DNA of 64,000 nucleotides, from assembly GCF_001571265.1 (NCBI RefSeq), contig NZ_BCTL01000040.1:1-64000 (forward strand), written 5' to 3'. This document shows positions 35,814 through 47,084 of this stretch, in pieces. The stretch's first letter is position 1. Each line of letters begins with the position of its first letter. The stretch comes from Cedecea neteri NBRC 105707 = ATCC 33855. GTDB lineage: Bacteria > Pseudomonadota > Gammaproteobacteria > Enterobacterales > Enterobacteriaceae. The notes beneath the pieces were generated by a model. It made no database searches. It saw only the letters and a list, made by a program, of their open reading frames with translations, and was not told the origin of the DNA. A program made the position numbers and the translations under genes.

Positions 35814-38396
35814 TTAGCCCACAACCAGGTTGAGCAGTTTACCCGGAACGTAAATCACTTTACGTACGGTTACACCCTCAAGATATTTCGCGACCAGATG
35901 TTCCTGACCGGCGCGCTCGCGCACTTGTTCTTCAGTGGCATCGGCAGGTACGGTGACTTTACCACGTACTTTACCGTTAACCTGAACCACGACCAGGCGA
36001 GAGTCTTCGACCATTGCCTGCTCGTCAGCCTGTGGCCACGGTGCGTTATCCACATCACCTTCACCACCCAGTGACTGCCACATGTCGAAGCAAACGTGCG
36101 GGGTGAACGGATACAGCATGCGCACAACGGCCAGCAGTGCTTCGTTCAGCAGAGCACGATCCTGCTCGCCGTCCTGCGGTGCTTTAGCCAGTTTGTTCAT
36201 CAGCTCCATAATGGCAGCGATGGCGGTGTTAAAGGTCTGACGGCGGCCGATATCGTCGGTCACTTTAGCAATCGTTTTATGTACGTCGCGGCGCAGGGCT
36301 TTCTGATCTTCGCTCAGCGCGGCGATGTCCAGCGCTGGTACAGCGCCACGGTTGGTGTGTTCGTAGACCAGTTTCCAGACGCGCTTCAGGAAGCGGTTGG
36401 CACCTTCAACGCCGGATTCCTGCCATTCAAGCGTCATATCCGCTGGTGAAGCAAACATCATAAACAGACGAACGGTATCCGCGCCGTAGCGTTCAACCAT
36501 GACCTGCGGGTCGATGCCGTTGTTTTTCGACTTCGACATTTTGCTCATGCCAGCATAGACCAGTTCACGGCCTTCTGCGTCACGGGCTTTGATGATGCGG
36601 CCTTTCTCGTCGCGCTCAACGATAGCGTCTACCGGGGAAACCCAGTTACGCTCGCCGTTAACGCCGGTGTAATAGAAGGCATCCGCCAGCACCATGCCCT
36701 GACAAAGCAGCTGTTTGGCAGGTTCATCGGAAGTCACCATGCCCGCGTCGCGCATCAGCTTGTGGAAGAAGCGGAAGTAGAGCAGGTGCATGATGGCGTG
36801 TTCAATCCCGCCAATGTAGATATCCACCGGCAGCCAATAGTTGGCGGCTTTGGAATCCAGCATGCCTTTGTCGTACTGCGGGCAAGTATAACGTGCGTAG
36901 TACCAGGAGGACTCCATAAAGGTGTCGAAGGTGTCGGTTTCACGCAGCGCAGGCATGCCGTTAACGGTGGTTTTCGCCCACTCAGGATCGGCTTTAATTG
37001 GGCTGGTGATGCCGTCCATCACCACGTCTTCCGGCAGAATAACCGGCAGCTGATCTTCCGGGGTTGGCATCACGGTGCCGTCTTCCAGAGTGACCATTGG
37101 GATTGGTGCGCCCCAGTAACGCTGGCGGGAAACGCCCCAGTCGCGCAGACGGAAGTTCACTTTACGCTCGCCTACGCCTTTGGCTGCCAGCTTATCGGCA
37201 ATGGCGTTGAACGCCTGCTGGAAGTCCAGACCGTCAAACTCGCCGGAGTTAAACAGTGCGCCTTTCTCGGTCATTGCGGAGGCGGAAAGGTCCGGCTCGC
37301 TGCCGTCGGCATTCAGAATAACAGGCTTGATTGACAAACCGTATTTAGTGGCGAATTCCCAGTCGCGCTGATCGTGGCCAGGAACGGCCATCACGGCACC
37401 GGTGCCGTATTCCATTAGCACGAAGTTGGCCACCCAAACCGGAACGCTTTCGCCGGTCAGCGGATGAATGGCGTTAATGCCGGTTGCAACGCCTTTCTTC
37501 TCCATGGTCGCCATGTCGGCTTCGGCCACTTTGGTGTTACGGCATTCTTCAATGAACTCGGCAAGCGCTGGGTTATTTACCGCAGCCTGCTGAGCCAGAG
37601 GATGGCCGGCGGCAACGGCCAGGTAAGTCACACCCATGAAGGTATCAGGGCGAGTAGTATAAACGGTCAGCTTCTCGGCGCTGTTTTCTACATCGAAGGT
37701 AATTTCTACGCCTTCGGAGCGGCCAATCCAGTTGCGCTGCATGGTTTTAACCTGATCCGGCCAGTGATCCAGCGTATCCAGGTCGTTCAGCAGTTCGTCA
37801 GCATAGGCGGTGATTTTGATGAACCACTGTGGGATCTCTTTGCGTTCAACTTTGGTGTCACAACGCCAGCAGCAGCCGTCGATAACCTGCTCGTTTGCCA
37901 GTACGGTCTGATCGTTCGGGCACCAGTTCACCGCGGAGGTTTTTTTGTAAACCAGGCCTTTGTTGTACAGCTGAGTGAAGAACTGCTGTTCCCAGCGGTA
38001 GTACTCAGGCGTACAGGTAGCCAGTTCACGGCTCCAGTCGTAGCCGAAGCCCAGCGTCTTCAGCTGGTTCTTCATGTAATTGATGTTGTCGTAGGTCCAC
38101 GGGGCTGGCGCGGTGTTGTTTTTTACCGCAGCGCCTTCAGCCGGCAGGCCGAACGCATCCCAGCCGATCGGCTGCAGGACGTTTTTACCCAGCATACGCT
38201 GGTAACGCGCGATAACGTCGCCGATGGTGTAGTTACGGACGTGGCCCATATGTAGTCGGCCGGAAGGATAGGGCAGCATGGAGAGGCAGTAGTATTTCTC
38301 TTTGCCTTCGTCTTCGGTCACTTCAAAAGTACGGTTCTCTTGCCAGTGTTGCTGGACGTTAGATTCTATCTCTTCCGGGCGGTATTGCTCTTGCAT
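35814..38396 (-). CDS. leuS: leucyl-tRNA synthetase
   Basis: Class I synthetase that charges tRNA-Leu. It has 860 residues, the E. coli length. The HIGH-type motif is in [17 protein letters not shown] (HMGH), the editing domain occupies about 230-410 ([16 protein letters not shown]), and [12 protein letters not shown] is the second signature. The frame is open 33 codons upstream; the ATG at 38396 starts [12 protein letters not shown] as in E. coli. It heads leuS-lptE-holA-nadD. Confidence 0.97.
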   Translation of the reverse strand: MQEQYRPEEIESNVQQHWQENRTFEVTEDEGKEKYYCLSMLPYPSGRLHMGHVRNYTIGDVIARYQRMLGKNVLQPIGWDAFGLPAEGAAVKNNTAPAPWTYDNINYMKNQLKTLGFGYDWSRELATCTPEYYRWEQQFFTQLYNKGLVYKKTSAVNWCPNDQTVLANEQVIDGCCWRCDTKVERKEIPQWFIKITAYADELLNDLDTLDHWPDQVKTMQRNWIGRSEGVEITFDVENSAEKLTVYTTRPDTFMGVTYLAVAAGHPLAQQAAVNNPALAEFIEECRNTKVAEADMATMEKKGVATGINAIHPLTGESVPVWVANFVLMEYGTGAVMAVPGHDQRDWEFATKYGLSIKPVILNADGSEPDLSASAMTEKGALFNSGEFDGLDFQQAFNAIADKLAAKGVGERKVNFRLRDWGVSRQRYWGAPIPMVTLEDGTVMPTPEDQLPVILPEDVVMDGITSPIKADPEWAKTTVNGMPALRETDTFDTFMESSWYYARYTCPQYDKGMLDSKAANYWLPVDIYIGGIEHAIMHLLYFRFFHKLMRDAGMVTSDEPAKQLLCQGMVLADAFYYTGVNGERNWVSPVDAIVERDEKGRIIKARDAEGRELVYAGMSKMSKSKNNGIDPQVMVERYGADTVRLFMMFASPADMTLEWQESGVEGANRFLKRVWKLVYEHTNRGAVPALDIAALSEDQKALRRDVHKTIAKVTDDIGRRQTFNTAIAAIMELMNKLAKAPQDGEQDRALLNEALLAVVRMLYPFTPHVCFDMWQSLGGEGDVDNAPWPQADEQAMVEDSRLVVVQVNGKVRGKVTVPADATEEQVRERAGQEHLVAKYLEGVTVRKVIYVPGKLLNLVVG

Positions 38397-38660
38397 GGCA
38401 GCCAGTAGTCCTGTTAATGAAAGACGGCTACGAAACGTAGCCTTTAATGAATTCGAGTTTAGATCGCCATAGCATAGCCGATTCGACAGCGGCAAAACAG
38501 CCTTTCGACGCCCTCAGTGGGCATTTCACCGTTCTGTAACGCTTGCAGTTTTTTACCCAGGGTGTGGCTAATCTAACAAAGCATAGGCGGATTAACGTCT
38601 ATTATTAGAATCAGTTACCACGCCGCGAATGCGGCAATCCTTCAAGGAGGCAGGCTAACG

Positions 38661-39143
38661 ATGAACAAGGTTGCTCAATTTTATCGGGAACTGGTTGAAT
38701 CGCTGAGCGAACGGCTACGCAAGGGGGAGCGCGATATCGATGCGCTGGTTGCAAGTGCGCGTAAGCAGATGAATGACACCGGAGAGCTGACCCGAACGGA
38801 AATAGAAGAGGTAACGCGTGCGGTACGCCGTGACCTTGAAGAGTTTGCTCGTAGCTACGGGGAAAGTCAGGAAGAGTTTACCGACAGCGTTTTTATGCGG
38901 GTGATTAAAGAGAGTTTATGGCAAGAACTGGCGGACATTACCGACAAAACTCAGCTTGAGTGGCGGGAAGTATTTAAAGATCTCAGCCATCACGGGGTGT
39001 ATCACAGTGGTGAAGTCGTTGGGTTAGGTAATCTGGTGTGTGAAAACTGCCATCACCATATTGCGATTTACACGCCCGATGTGCTGCCAGTTTGCCCGAA
39101 ATGTGGTCATAACCAGTTTCATCGACGTCCGTTTGAACCTTAA
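38661..39143 (+). CDS. ybeL: DUF1451 zinc-ribbon protein YbeL
   Basis: A conserved protein of 160 residues, function not established. The first 110 residues are charged and helical (VESLSERLRKGERDIDALV); the C-terminus has a zinc ribbon with two Cys pairs, CENCHHH and CPKCGHNQ. An AAGGAGG ribosome site precedes the ATG. It is transcribed divergently from leuS; in E. coli the rihA-hscC group separates it from gltL, here gltL is adjacent. Confidence 0.93.
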   Translation: MNKVAQFYRELVESLSERLRKGERDIDALVASARKQMNDTGELTRTEIEEVTRAVRRDLEEFARSYGESQEEFTDSVFMRVIKESLWQELADITDKTQLEWREVFKDLSHHGVYHSGEVVGLGNLVCENCHHHIAIYTPDVLPVCPKCGHNQFHRRPFEP

Positions 39144-39173
39144 AAAAAAGCCTTCCGTAGGGAAGGCTTTTTG
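39142..39173. terminator. bidirectional terminator between ybeL and gltL
   Basis: AAGCCTTCC pairs with GGAAGGCTT around a 4-base loop, with eight A residues before it and five T residues after, so it can end both converging messages. Confidence 0.92.
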
Positions 39174-39189
39174 CTGTGGCGCGTTACGC

Positions 39190-39915
39190 TTAGTGCAGAA
39201 TCTTCGCCAGGAAGTCTTTGGCGCGCTCGGACTGCGGGTTATTGAAGAAGTCGTCTTTGTTTGAATCTTCGACAATTTTCCCTTCATCCATAAAGATGAC
39301 GCGGTTAGCCACTTTGCGGGCAAAGCCCATTTCGTGAGTTACCACCATCATGGTCATGCCTTCATTGGCCAGTTCAACCATTACGTCCAGGACTTCGTTG
39401 ATCATCTCCGGGTCGAGCGCTGAGGTCGGTTCATCAAACAGCATCGCAATAGGATCCATGCACAGGGCACGGGCAATCGCGACACGCTGCTGCTGGCCGC
39501 CGGAAAGCTGTGCCGGATATTTATCGGCATGGGCGGCGAGCCCTACGCGCTCGAGTAATTTTAACCCTTTCGCACGGGAAGCCGCTTTATCGCGCTTCAG
39601 CACTTTGACCTGGGCAAGCGTCAGGTTTTCGATAATTGACAGGTGAGGGAATAGCTCAAAGTGTTGGAACACCATGCCAACGTGGGAGCGGAGCTGCGCC
39701 AGATTGGTTTTTTTATCGTTCACCTGGGTGCCGTTTACCAGGATCTCGCCTTTTTGTACGGGCTCAAGACCGTTGACGGTTTTAATCAGCGTGGATTTGC
39801 CGGAGCCAGAAGGCCCGCAAACAACCACAACTTCGCCTTTCTTCACTTCGGTGGAGCACTCGGTCAGCACCTGAAAGTGACCATACCATTTAGAAACATT
39901 TTTCAGGGTAATCAT
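39190..39915 (-). CDS. gltL: glutamate/aspartate ABC transporter ATP-binding subunit
   Basis: ATPase of the GltIJKL importer, 241 residues. Walker A is [11 protein letters not shown] (about 33-43), the signature [15 protein letters not shown], and Walker [14 protein letters not shown], followed by the switch His in VVTHEMGFA. Its start shares a base with the gltK stop. Confidence 0.97.
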   Translation of the reverse strand: MITLKNVSKWYGHFQVLTECSTEVKKGEVVVVCGPSGSGKSTLIKTVNGLEPVQKGEILVNGTQVNDKKTNLAQLRSHVGMVFQHFELFPHLSIIENLTLAQVKVLKRDKAASRAKGLKLLERVGLAAHADKYPAQLSGGQQQRVAIARALCMDPIAMLFDEPTSALDPEMINEVLDVMVELANEGMTMMVVTHEMGFARKVANRVIFMDEGKIVEDSNKDDFFNNPQSERAKDFLAKILH

Positions 39916-40589
39916 TACACAGTCCTTTTCTTCAAGTAGCTGACCAACAGCGATGCACTGAGGCTAATCACAAAATAGACCAGGCCGGCAAACAGGATCA
40001 TCTCGACCTGTGTACCGTCACGCTCGCCGATGGTGGAGGCGGTGCGGAAGAAGTCTGCCAGGCTTAAAACGTATACCAACGAGGTATCCTGGAATAAAAC
40101 GATGCCCTGGGTTAACAGCAGGGGCACCATCGCGCGGAAGGCCTGCGGCAGAATAATAAGTTTCATCGACTGCCACTGGGTCATGCCGAGCGCCAGGGCG
40201 GCATTTGACTGCCCTCTGGAAATACTCTGAATGCCGGCGCGAATGATTTCTGAGTAGTAGGCGGCTTCAAACATAGAGAAGGCAACCATCGCGGAAATCA
40301 GGCGAATATCGGTCTTCGGCGACAGGCCAAGTACCGATTGCAGGAAACCCGGCACGACGAGGTAGAACCACAACAGCACCATCACCAGCGGCACGGAACG
40401 GAAAACGTTCACGTAGGCGGTAGCAAACCACGCAATCGGCTTGAAGCTCGACAGACGCATGACTGCCAGCAGCGTGCCCCAGACAATACCAATTACCACT
40501 GCGGTAACGGTGATTTTGAGCGTAATGACCAGCCCCTGCATTAAGTAAGGCAGGGCCGGTAAAATAGAACTCCAGTCAAGATCGAGCAT
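39915..40589 (-). CDS. gltK: glutamate/aspartate ABC transporter permease GltK
   Basis: Polar amino-acid permease of the HisM family, 224 residues with five membrane helices. The EAA-type loop is seen in [24 protein letters not shown]. It forms the channel with GltJ. Ends overlap gltL and gltJ by a single base. Confidence 0.96.
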   Translation of the reverse strand: MLDLDWSSILPALPYLMQGLVITLKITVTAVVIGIVWGTLLAVMRLSSFKPIAWFATAYVNVFRSVPLVMVLLWFYLVVPGFLQSVLGLSPKTDIRLISAMVAFSMFEAAYYSEIIRAGIQSISRGQSNAALALGMTQWQSMKLIILPQAFRAMVPLLLTQGIVLFQDTSLVYVLSLADFFRTASTIGERDGTQVEMILFAGLVYFVISLSASLLVSYLKKRTV

Positions 40590-41329
40590 TATTTGCCCCC
40601 CATATTGCCAGGCAGGCGAATTTTACGTTCAACTACGTACATCACGCCCATGATAACGGCGTTGATCAGGACATAGGCAAGGGTAATCGCCGTAAAGGAT
40701 TCATAGGCGTGCGCCGAGTAATCCAGCAGTTTGCCTGCCTGTGCAGCCATATCCACCAGACCAATGGTTGAAGCGATGGCCGAGTTTTTTACCAGGTTCA
40801 TCATTTCGGATGTCATTGGTGGCACGATGACGCGATAGGCGTTAGGCAGCAGCACGTAGCGATAGGCCTGCGGCAGAGTGAGTCCCATTGCAAGGGCAGC
40901 ATTCTTCTGCCCACGAGGCAGAGATTGGATTGCGGCACGCACCTGTTCGCAGACGCGGGCAGCGGTAAACAGCCCCAGGCAAATCATTGACGAGAGGAAG
41001 AACTGGATGTTGGGATCCAGCTCGGACTTAAACCACATGCCGAGGTTTTCCGGCAGCAGTTCAGGCACGACCAGATACCAGGTAAAGAATTGGACTATCA
41101 GGGGAACATTGCGAAAGAGTTCAACGTATAGCGTACCGAGCCCGGACAGGAATTTGTTAGGGACCGTACGCAAAATACCAAACAGAGACCCTACCAGAAA
41201 AGCAATGATCCATGCGGTAATTGACAGGGCGACGGTGACCTGGAAGCCATTCCAAATCCAGCCCAGATAGGTTGTGTTGCCGAACGGGGCGGGCTGTAAA
41301 AAGATTCCCCAGTTCCAGTCTATAGACAT
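40589..41329 (-). CDS. gltJ: glutamate/aspartate ABC transporter permease GltJ
   Basis: Second permease of the importer, 246 residues. The EAA loop reads [20 protein letters not shown]. The gene follows SroC and its strong terminator, so gltJKL messages arise by read-through from gltI or from a separate start. GGAGTAAGT-type ribosome site before the ATG. Confidence 0.96.
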   Translation of the reverse strand: MSIDWNWGIFLQPAPFGNTTYLGWIWNGFQVTVALSITAWIIAFLVGSLFGILRTVPNKFLSGLGTLYVELFRNVPLIVQFFTWYLVVPELLPENLGMWFKSELDPNIQFFLSSMICLGLFTAARVCEQVRAAIQSLPRGQKNAALAMGLTLPQAYRYVLLPNAYRVIVPPMTSEMMNLVKNSAIASTIGLVDMAAQAGKLLDYSAHAYESFTAITLAYVLINAVIMGVMYVVERKIRLPGNMGGK

Positions 41330-41342
41330 AACTTACTCCGAG

Positions 41343-41374
41343 ATAAAAAAAAGAGGGTAGCGCAGGCTACCCTC
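41343..41374 (-). terminator. terminator at the 3' end of SroC / inside the glt operon
   Basis: GAGGGTAGC (from 41374 inward) pairs across a 4-base loop with GCTACCCTC and leads into eight T residues on the minus strand. It limits expression of gltJKL relative to gltI and forms the SroC 3' end. Confidence 0.9.
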
Positions 41375-41515
41375 GAAGATTGATGAGAAGCCGGTGCCTT
41401 GAAGCAGATCTTTGCCTGCGTTTTTCGGCACCTTCACGCTGGTGGGGGAACGACCCACCAACGCATAGTCTGTCCTGGCTTCAGTTCGTCAATCGGGAGG
41501 GCGGATTTTTCCGGC
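41344..41515 (-). ncRNA. sroC: SroC small RNA (GcvB sponge)
   Basis: The gltI-gltJ spacer on the minus strand matches the SroC region of E. coli and Salmonella as I recall it, including GTTGGTGGGTCGTTCCCCCA and CAAAGATCTGCTTCAAGGCA segments, and ends in its terminator. SroC is cut from the gltI message and pairs with GcvB, which relieves GcvB repression of amino-acid uptake genes. The 5' end is approximate. Confidence 0.8.
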
Positions 41516-41529
41516 CCCTGTGTTTCTAA

Positions 41530-42435
41530 TTAGTTGAGAGCTTTGTCGTTTGGTTCCTTGAACAGCGCTTTCATTTCGTCAGAAAGATCGAAGTTCATGT
41601 TGAGGTTCTTCGGAGGAATTGGCTGTTTAAACCACTTATCAAACCATTTCGCGGCTTCACCGGAGGTCTGTGCCTGCGCGATGGTGGTATCCATCAGCTT
41701 TTTAAACTCTGGGTCATCTTTACGCAGCATACAGCCGTAGGCTTCCTGGGACTGCGGCTTGCCGACGATCTCCCAGTTATCCGGCTGTTTAGCTTTCGCA
41801 CGTTCACCGGCCAGCAGGGCATCATCCATCATAAAGGCAACGGCACGGCCGCTTTCCAGGGTACGGAAAGAGTCACCGTGGTCTTTAGCGCTGATAATAC
41901 GCATGCCCATTTTCTGCTCGTCGTTCAGTTTGTTGAGCAGGATTTCGGAGGTGGTGCCGGAGGTCACAACAACGGTTTTCCCTTTCAGGTCAGGGAAGTC
42001 TTTAATCGGGCCACCTTTTTTCACCAGCAAACGGGTGCCGACCACGAAGATTGTGTCGGAGAAAGCGGCTTGTTTTTGACGTTCCACGTTGTTGGTGGTT
42101 GAGCCACACTCAAAATCGAAGGTGCCGTTTTGCAGCAGCGGGATACGGTTCTGAGAGGTGATTGGAATCAGTTTCACCTGCAGGTCAGGCTTGTTCAGCT
42201 GCTTCTTAACCGCTTCTACGATAGCGTTTGAGTAGTCCTGAGAGTAGCCAACCACTTTCTGTTGGTTGTCATAGTAAGAGAAAGGTACAGATGATTCACG
42301 GTGGCCGACCACGATAACGCCGTTGGCTTTGATCTTATCCAGCGTTGACTGCTGAGGTTTTGCGTCTTCCGCATGAACCAGTGTTGCGCTCATGCCCATC
42401 ACCAGCATTGCCGTGGCCAGTTTACGTAATTGCAT
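41530..42435 (-). CDS. gltI: glutamate/aspartate periplasmic binding protein GltI
   Basis: Periplasmic substrate-binding protein that hands glutamate and aspartate to GltJK. The precursor has 301 residues with a signal peptide cut near VHAEDAK (residue 22). Family marks are GHRESSVPFSYYD, GYSQDYSNAI and FDFECGSTTNN, residues of which line the ligand pocket. The frame is open 63 codons upstream; the ATG at 42435, with its AAGGAG site, gives the signal peptide. The higher need for binding protein fits the terminator after it. Confidence 0.96.
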   Translation of the reverse strand: MQLRKLATAMLVMGMSATLVHAEDAKPQQSTLDKIKANGVIVVGHRESSVPFSYYDNQQKVVGYSQDYSNAIVEAVKKQLNKPDLQVKLIPITSQNRIPLLQNGTFDFECGSTTNNVERQKQAAFSDTIFVVGTRLLVKKGGPIKDFPDLKGKTVVVTSGTTSEILLNKLNDEQKMGMRIISAKDHGDSFRTLESGRAVAFMMDDALLAGERAKAKQPDNWEIVGKPQSQEAYGCMLRKDDPEFKKLMDTTIAQAQTSGEAAKWFDKWFKQPIPPKNLNMNFDLSDEMKALFKEPNDKALN

Positions 42436-42635
42436 ATCCAACTCCTTAATCTTAGTGCCAGAGGAGGCACCGGTATCCGATGTGAGTGTTGTGTTTTGTT
42501 GTTTTTTCATGCTGCTAAAAGCGTCATGCAATGCTCTTTTGTTAGCATCTAACCTAGCTGAATGTAAAGAAAATGCTAATAAGATGTTTATTTTTGCGAA
42601 GCGCGCCGCACCGTTTAAAGGCAAAGATATGCCGA

Positions 42636-42674
42636 TGCACTATAACGGTGCTTGCGATGTCGCTTTTTGGTGCA
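42636..42674 (-). promoter_or_regulatory. tandem NtrC-like sites upstream of gltI
   Basis: TGCACT-ATAAC-GGTGCT (42636-42652) matches the NtrC consensus TGCACC-N5-GGTGCA in 10 of 12 positions. A second, weaker site with one perfect half (GGTGCA at 42669-42674) is centred 22 bases away, two helical turns. No convincing sigma-54 promoter was found between them and gltI. Confidence 0.4.
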
Positions 42675-42774
42675 TGCATTTTTCACTGCCCGATACAGCC
42701 AGGCCACAGGGCGTCTTTGCGCCAGCTATTTGATTTCAACTGCTAATATCTAGCAAAGCTTGTGCCAGAAATGA

Positions 42775-42802
42775 AAAAGGCCAGCAAATTAGCCGGCCTT
42801 TA
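42775..42802 (-). terminator. terminator of lnt
   Basis: On the minus strand AAGGCCGGC and GCTGGCCTT form a 9-bp stem with one G-U pair, followed by TTTTC. It lies 18 bases after the lnt stop. The rest of the gltI-lnt spacer (42436-42774) holds the gltI promoter region only. Confidence 0.85.
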
Positions 42803-42819
42803 TGAGCGAGAAGGGGAGA

Positions 42820-44361
42820 TTACTTTTTGCTGCGGCTGCGCAGGCCCATAACCAGAGCGGTGAAGCCGAATAACGCGGTAATCACCCACAGCGGCCAGAA
42901 GCCGAAACGTGCATAAGGCGTTAAACCAGTGGTTGGCGTGACTTTCGCTTCCAGCACTTCGCGAGTGAACTGCGGGATGATATTAGTGATATCACCTTCG
43001 GCGTTGACCACCGCAGTTACGCCGTTGTTGGTGCTGCGTAGCAGAGGCCGCCCCAATTCGAGCGAACGCATACGCGCCATCTGCAGATGCTGCCACGGGC
43101 CGATAGATTTACCGAACCAGGCATCGTTGGAGATAGTCAGCAGGAAGTCAGTATCCGGCCGGAAATTGTCCCGTACTTGTTCACCCAGAATGATTTCGTA
43201 GCAGATCGCCGCCGTCAGCTTAACGCCGTTAGAGAGCAGCTGTGGCTGAACATAGGGCCCACGGCTGAACGACGACATGGGCAGATCGAAGAACGGTGCC
43301 AGTGGACGTAGAATCGATTCAAGCGGCACAAACTCACCGAATGGCACAAGGTGGTTTTTGTTGTAGCGATTACTGCTGGTGTAGCTGTAAGGACTACCTT
43401 CACCAAGCGTGATAATGGTGTTGTAGGTGTCGTACCGGTTTTGCTTGTTAAGGCGCGCATCGACGATACCGGTAATTAATGAGCTGTGTTTTGCCCGCAG
43501 CAGGTCATCCATCATGGTCAGGAACTGCTGCTGATTAATTTCCAGATCGGAGATAGCCGACTCTGGCCAGATGATAAGCTTAGCTTTGCCCATCTCCGGC
43601 TCTGTTTTATCCAGATAAATTTTCAGCGTGTCCAGCAGCTGGCTTTCATTCCACTTCAAAGACTGGGGAATGTTGCCTTGTACCATCGCCACGTCAACGG
43701 AACGCTCTGCCTGCGGCTGGAACCACTGAATACTACGCAGCGGCCAGGGCAAAAGCAGTAAAGCCGCAGAAACCACGGCAGGAACCCATTTCCGTGCCTG
43801 CAGGGCGTACACCAGAAGGCCACTGATAATCATCAGCAGGAAGGTAATCGTGTCGACCCCAAAAATCGGCGCGATTCCTTTTAATGGGCCATCTATCTGG
43901 CTGTAGCCAAACTGCAACCACGGGAAACCGGTCAACACCCAGCCGCGAAGGAACTCGGTAATTTGCCAGACGACCGGAGCGGCAATAGCCACTCGCCACC
44001 ACGTCGTTTTTGGCCATAGCTTGCTGAGAACTCCGGCGAACAAACCCGTGTAGAGAGACAAATAAGCGGCCAGCAGGATGACCAGGAACACATTCACCGG
44101 GCCCGGCATGCCGCCAAACTGCGCAATACTTACGTAGACCCAGTTAACACCGCTGCCGAACAGCCCCAGCCCCCAGAAGAAGCCAATTGCGGCGCTTTGC
44201 ACCGGGCGACGGTTTAGCGTTAGCCCCTGTAAACCAGCCAGCGAGACAATGGCTGCGGGCCAAAAATCATAAGGGGAAAAAGCCAGCGTTCCGCAGGCCC
44301 CAAAGAAAAGCGCCAGCAGCAGGCGAATGCGCTGGCGTTGAAGAAGTTGAGCTATAGCCAT
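42820..44361 (-). CDS. lnt: apolipoprotein N-acyltransferase
   Basis: Inner membrane enzyme that adds the third acyl chain to lipoproteins. It has 513 residues. About six N-terminal membrane helices ([20 protein letters not shown]) are followed by a periplasmic nitrilase-fold domain with the triad Glu ([12 protein letters not shown]), Lys ([13 protein letters not shown]) and Cys ([13 protein letters not shown]), then a last helix near the C-terminus. The frame is open 36 codons upstream into corC; the ATG at 44361, 7 bases after the corC stop, matches the E. coli start. Confidence 0.96.
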   Translation of the reverse strand: MAIAQLLQRQRIRLLLALFFGACGTLAFSPYDFWPAAIVSLAGLQGLTLNRRPVQSAAIGFFWGLGLFGSGVNWVYVSIAQFGGMPGPVNVFLVILLAAYLSLYTGLFAGVLSKLWPKTTWWRVAIAAPVVWQITEFLRGWVLTGFPWLQFGYSQIDGPLKGIAPIFGVDTITFLLMIISGLLVYALQARKWVPAVVSAALLLLPWPLRSIQWFQPQAERSVDVAMVQGNIPQSLKWNESQLLDTLKIYLDKTEPEMGKAKLIIWPESAISDLEINQQQFLTMMDDLLRAKHSSLITGIVDARLNKQNRYDTYNTIITLGEGSPYSYTSSNRYNKNHLVPFGEFVPLESILRPLAPFFDLPMSSFSRGPYVQPQLLSNGVKLTAAICYEIILGEQVRDNFRPDTDFLLTISNDAWFGKSIGPWQHLQMARMRSLELGRPLLRSTNNGVTAVVNAEGDITNIIPQFTREVLEAKVTPTTGLTPYARFGFWPLWVITALFGFTALVMGLRSRSKK

Positions 44362-44368
44362 AGCTGAG

Positions 44369-45247
44369 TTATTCGTCCAGTTTAGGTTGCGGCGAGTCGT
44401 CCGGAATTCTGACATGAACCTGAATAATACGACGGCTATCGGCCATGGCGACTTTGAACTGGTAACCATCTATTTCAATGGTTTCGCCACGAGCAGGCAG
44501 ATGCCCAAACGCTTGCATCACCAGGCCACCGATGGTGTCGACTTCTTCATCGCTAAAGTGCGTGTCGAAGGTGTCGTTGAAGTCTTCAATAGAGGCGAGG
44601 GCGCGTACCGTCCACGTATGGCGGCTCAGCTGGCGGAAATCGCCGTCTTCTTCGTCGTCGTACTCGTCTTCGATTTCCCCGACAATCAGTTCAAGAATAT
44701 CTTCGATAGTCACGAGGCCTGAAACACCGCCAAATTCATCAATGACAATCGCCATATGATAGCGTTGCTGACGAAACTCTTTCAGCATGCGGTCAACCCG
44801 CTTGCTTTCAGGCACGACAACCACCTGACGTAACACTTTTTCCATGCTGAAAGGCTCAGAGTCGCTGCGCATAAACGGCAGCAGATCCTTTGCCATCAGA
44901 ATCCCTTCGATGTGATCTTTGTCTTCGCTGATAACCGGGAAGCGGGAGTGAGCTGAATCGATAATGACATCGAGGCACTCATCCAGCGTCTGGTTGTGTT
45001 TGAGCGTCACCATCTGTGAACGTGGGATCATGATGTCGCGGACACGTTGGTCGGCAATATCCATCACCCCTTCGAGCATGTCGCGGGTGTCCTGGTCTAT
45101 CAGAGAGTTTTGCTCAGAATCACGAATAAGCGTCAGCAGATCGTCACGGTTTTTCGGTTCACCGTGAAACAGCTGGTTGAGAATGAGGGAGAAGAATCCC
45201 TTTTTGGCTTCCGGCGTGTCACTATTCTGTGAATTGTCGTCGCTCAT
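44369..45247 (-). CDS. corC: CBS-domain protein CorC (YbeX)
   Basis: Cytoplasmic protein of 292 residues linked to magnesium/cobalt efflux and to ribosome function. Two CBS domains (about 70-190, [20 protein letters not shown] and [19 protein letters not shown]) are followed by a CorC/HlyC C-terminal domain ([20 protein letters not shown]). It sits between ybeY and lnt as in E. coli, with a gap of 99 bases after ybeY. Confidence 0.95.
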   Translation of the reverse strand: MSDDNSQNSDTPEAKKGFFSLILNQLFHGEPKNRDDLLTLIRDSEQNSLIDQDTRDMLEGVMDIADQRVRDIMIPRSQMVTLKHNQTLDECLDVIIDSAHSRFPVISEDKDHIEGILMAKDLLPFMRSDSEPFSMEKVLRQVVVVPESKRVDRMLKEFRQQRYHMAIVIDEFGGVSGLVTIEDILELIVGEIEDEYDDEEDGDFRQLSRHTWTVRALASIEDFNDTFDTHFSDEEVDTIGGLVMQAFGHLPARGETIEIDGYQFKVAMADSRRIIQVHVRIPDDSPQPKLDE

Positions 45248-45346
45248 GGCGTTAGGTTTTAGGCCTCATATAAATCAAATACTAACAGGCAGCCTGATGG
45301 TGCGCTGCCTGCGCGTGGCGGCGGCAAAGGGAAAGCCCTGAGCCGA

Positions 45347-45814
45347 CTACTCTTTCTCGGCAATGTACGGATCGGCATACCCAAGAGCAAGCATTATCTC
45401 TGTTTCCAGCGCTTCCATCTCTTCAGCCTCATCGTCTTCGATGTGGTCGTAACCAAGCAGATGCAGGCTACCGTGTACAACCATATGTGCCCAGTGGGCT
45501 TCCAGCGGCTTCTCTTGTTCTTTGGCTTCCTGCTCAACCACCTGACGGCAGATGATCAGGTCACCTAGCAGGGGAAGCTCGATCCCTGGTGGTGCTTCAA
45601 ACGGAAAAGAGAGCACATTAGTCGGCTTATCTTTACCGCGATAGGTCAGGTTCAGGTCGTGACTTTCGGCTTCATCTACCAGACGAACGGTGACCTCTGA
45701 CTCTGGCTGAAACTGAGGAATAACCGCATCCAGCCAGCGCTGAATTTGTGTTTCATCCGGCAAGCCGCTTTCTGCTTCGCAGGCAACCTGTAAATCTAAA
45801 ATAACCTGACTCAT
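45347..45814 (-). CDS. ybeY: endoribonuclease/rRNA maturation factor YbeY
   Basis: Zinc-dependent RNase that helps mature 16S rRNA and in ribosome quality control. It has 155 residues, as in E. coli. The zinc motif H-x3-H-x5-H is seen as [11 protein letters not shown] near residue 115. It overlaps the ybeZ stop by 4 bases. Confidence 0.96.
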   Translation of the reverse strand: MSQVILDLQVACEAESGLPDETQIQRWLDAVIPQFQPESEVTVRLVDEAESHDLNLTYRGKDKPTNVLSFPFEAPPGIELPLLGDLIICRQVVEQEAKEQEKPLEAHWAHMVVHGSLHLLGYDHIEDDEAEEMEALETEIMLALGYADPYIAEKE

Positions 45815-46872
45815 TTGCTCTCCTGAGCGCTGGCCTGAAGGGCAAGGGCTTCACGTTTACGCTCGGCGGCAAGTTCGTCTTTGCGTTTTTGATCGGCGGT
45901 TTCCCAGGCCTCATAGGCGTTAACGATGCGGGCCACAACCGGGTGACGCACCACGTCTTCACTATTAAGGAAGTTAAAGCTGATTTCATCCACCTCGGAC
46001 AACACGTCGATAGCATGACGTAAACCGGACTTCAGGTTGCGCGGCAGGTCTATCTGCGTCACGTCGCCGGTGATCACCGCTTTGGAGTTGAAGCCAATGC
46101 GGGTCAGGAACATTTTCATCTGCTCGGTGGTGGTGTTCTGGCTTTCATCGAGAATGACAAAGGCATCGTTCAGCGTACGGCCGCGCATGTAGGCAAGCGG
46201 CGCCACTTCGATAACGTTGCGCTCAATCAGCTTTTCAACTTTCTCGAAACCCAGCATTTCAAACAGCGCGTCGTAAAGCGGGCGCAGGTACGGGTCAACT
46301 TTCTGGCTCAAATCCCCAGGCAGGAAGCCCAGCTTCTCACCCGCTTCAACGGCAGGGCGGGTCAGCAGAATACGGCGAATCTCCTGGCGCTCCAGCGCAT
46401 CAACGGCGGCGGCTACGGCGAGGTAGGTTTTCCCTGTCCCCGCAGGCCCAATGCCGAAGGTAATGTCATGGTCGAGAATGTTCGCGATGTACTGCGCCTG
46501 GTTAGGTGTACGTGGTTTGATAACCCCACGCTTGGTCTTAATATTGATGGCCTTGCCGTAATCCGGTACGCTGTCTGCCGTTTGCTCCAGCACCCGGCTT
46601 TCTTTGATAGCCAGATGAATTTGTTCCGGGTCGATATCCTGGCTTTGGCCGCGCATTGGTGCGGTGTCTACGTACAGATGGCGCAGAATATCCGCAGCGG
46701 CGTTAACGGAAAGCTCACGACCGGTGAGCCTGAAGTGATTGTCACGGCGGTTGATTTCAATCCCCAGTCGGCGCTCCAGCTGTTTGATGTTGTCATCAAA
46801 AGGGCCGCACAGACTAAGCAGACGGGCGTTATCCGCCGGTTCCAGCGTTAATTCACGTGTTTCGATATTCAA
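45811..46872 (-). CDS. ybeZ: PhoH-family ATPase YbeZ
   Basis: PhoH-type ATPase that works with YbeY in RNA processing. Walker A is [16 protein letters not shown] and Walker [12 protein letters not shown] place the start at the TTG at 46872 (protein 353 residues), since it has an AGAGGA ribosome site and begins [17 protein letters not shown] like E. coli YbeZ. A GTG at 46890 would add six residues and cannot be excluded. In E. coli the operon is heat-induced. Confidence 0.94.
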   Translation of the reverse strand: MNIETRELTLEPADNARLLSLCGPFDDNIKQLERRLGIEINRRDNHFRLTGRELSVNAAADILRHLYVDTAPMRGQSQDIDPEQIHLAIKESRVLEQTADSVPDYGKAINIKTKRGVIKPRTPNQAQYIANILDHDITFGIGPAGTGKTYLAVAAAVDALERQEIRRILLTRPAVEAGEKLGFLPGDLSQKVDPYLRPLYDALFEMLGFEKVEKLIERNVIEVAPLAYMRGRTLNDAFVILDESQNTTTEQMKMFLTRIGFNSKAVITGDVTQIDLPRNLKSGLRHAIDVLSEVDEISFNFLNSEDVVRHPVVARIVNAYEAWETADQKRKDELAAERKREALALQASAQESK

Positions 46873-46920
46873 ACTTATCCTCTGGGTCACTCGGGGCCAG
46901 TTAGAGTAAAACGGTCTCTC

Positions 46921-46946
46921 GTAGCCGAAAACACAGTCCCGGCTAC
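46921..46946. promoter_or_regulatory. hairpin in the ybeZ leader
   Basis: GTAGCCG (46921-46927) and CGGCTAC (46940-46946) form a perfect 7-bp stem about 50 bases upstream of the ybeZ start. No T-run follows. Role unknown. Confidence 0.4.
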
Positions 46947-47084
46947 AGGGAAATTATTTATCCCGCAGCGTGATGGCGCAAGCGTCACAATTGATATTTG
47001 GGTGATGTCTTCCGAATGCAAGTGCAAACAATGAGACAGCCTGCCGGGACGTGGAATTAGCGTTCCGACAAGCTGTGGAGAGGA

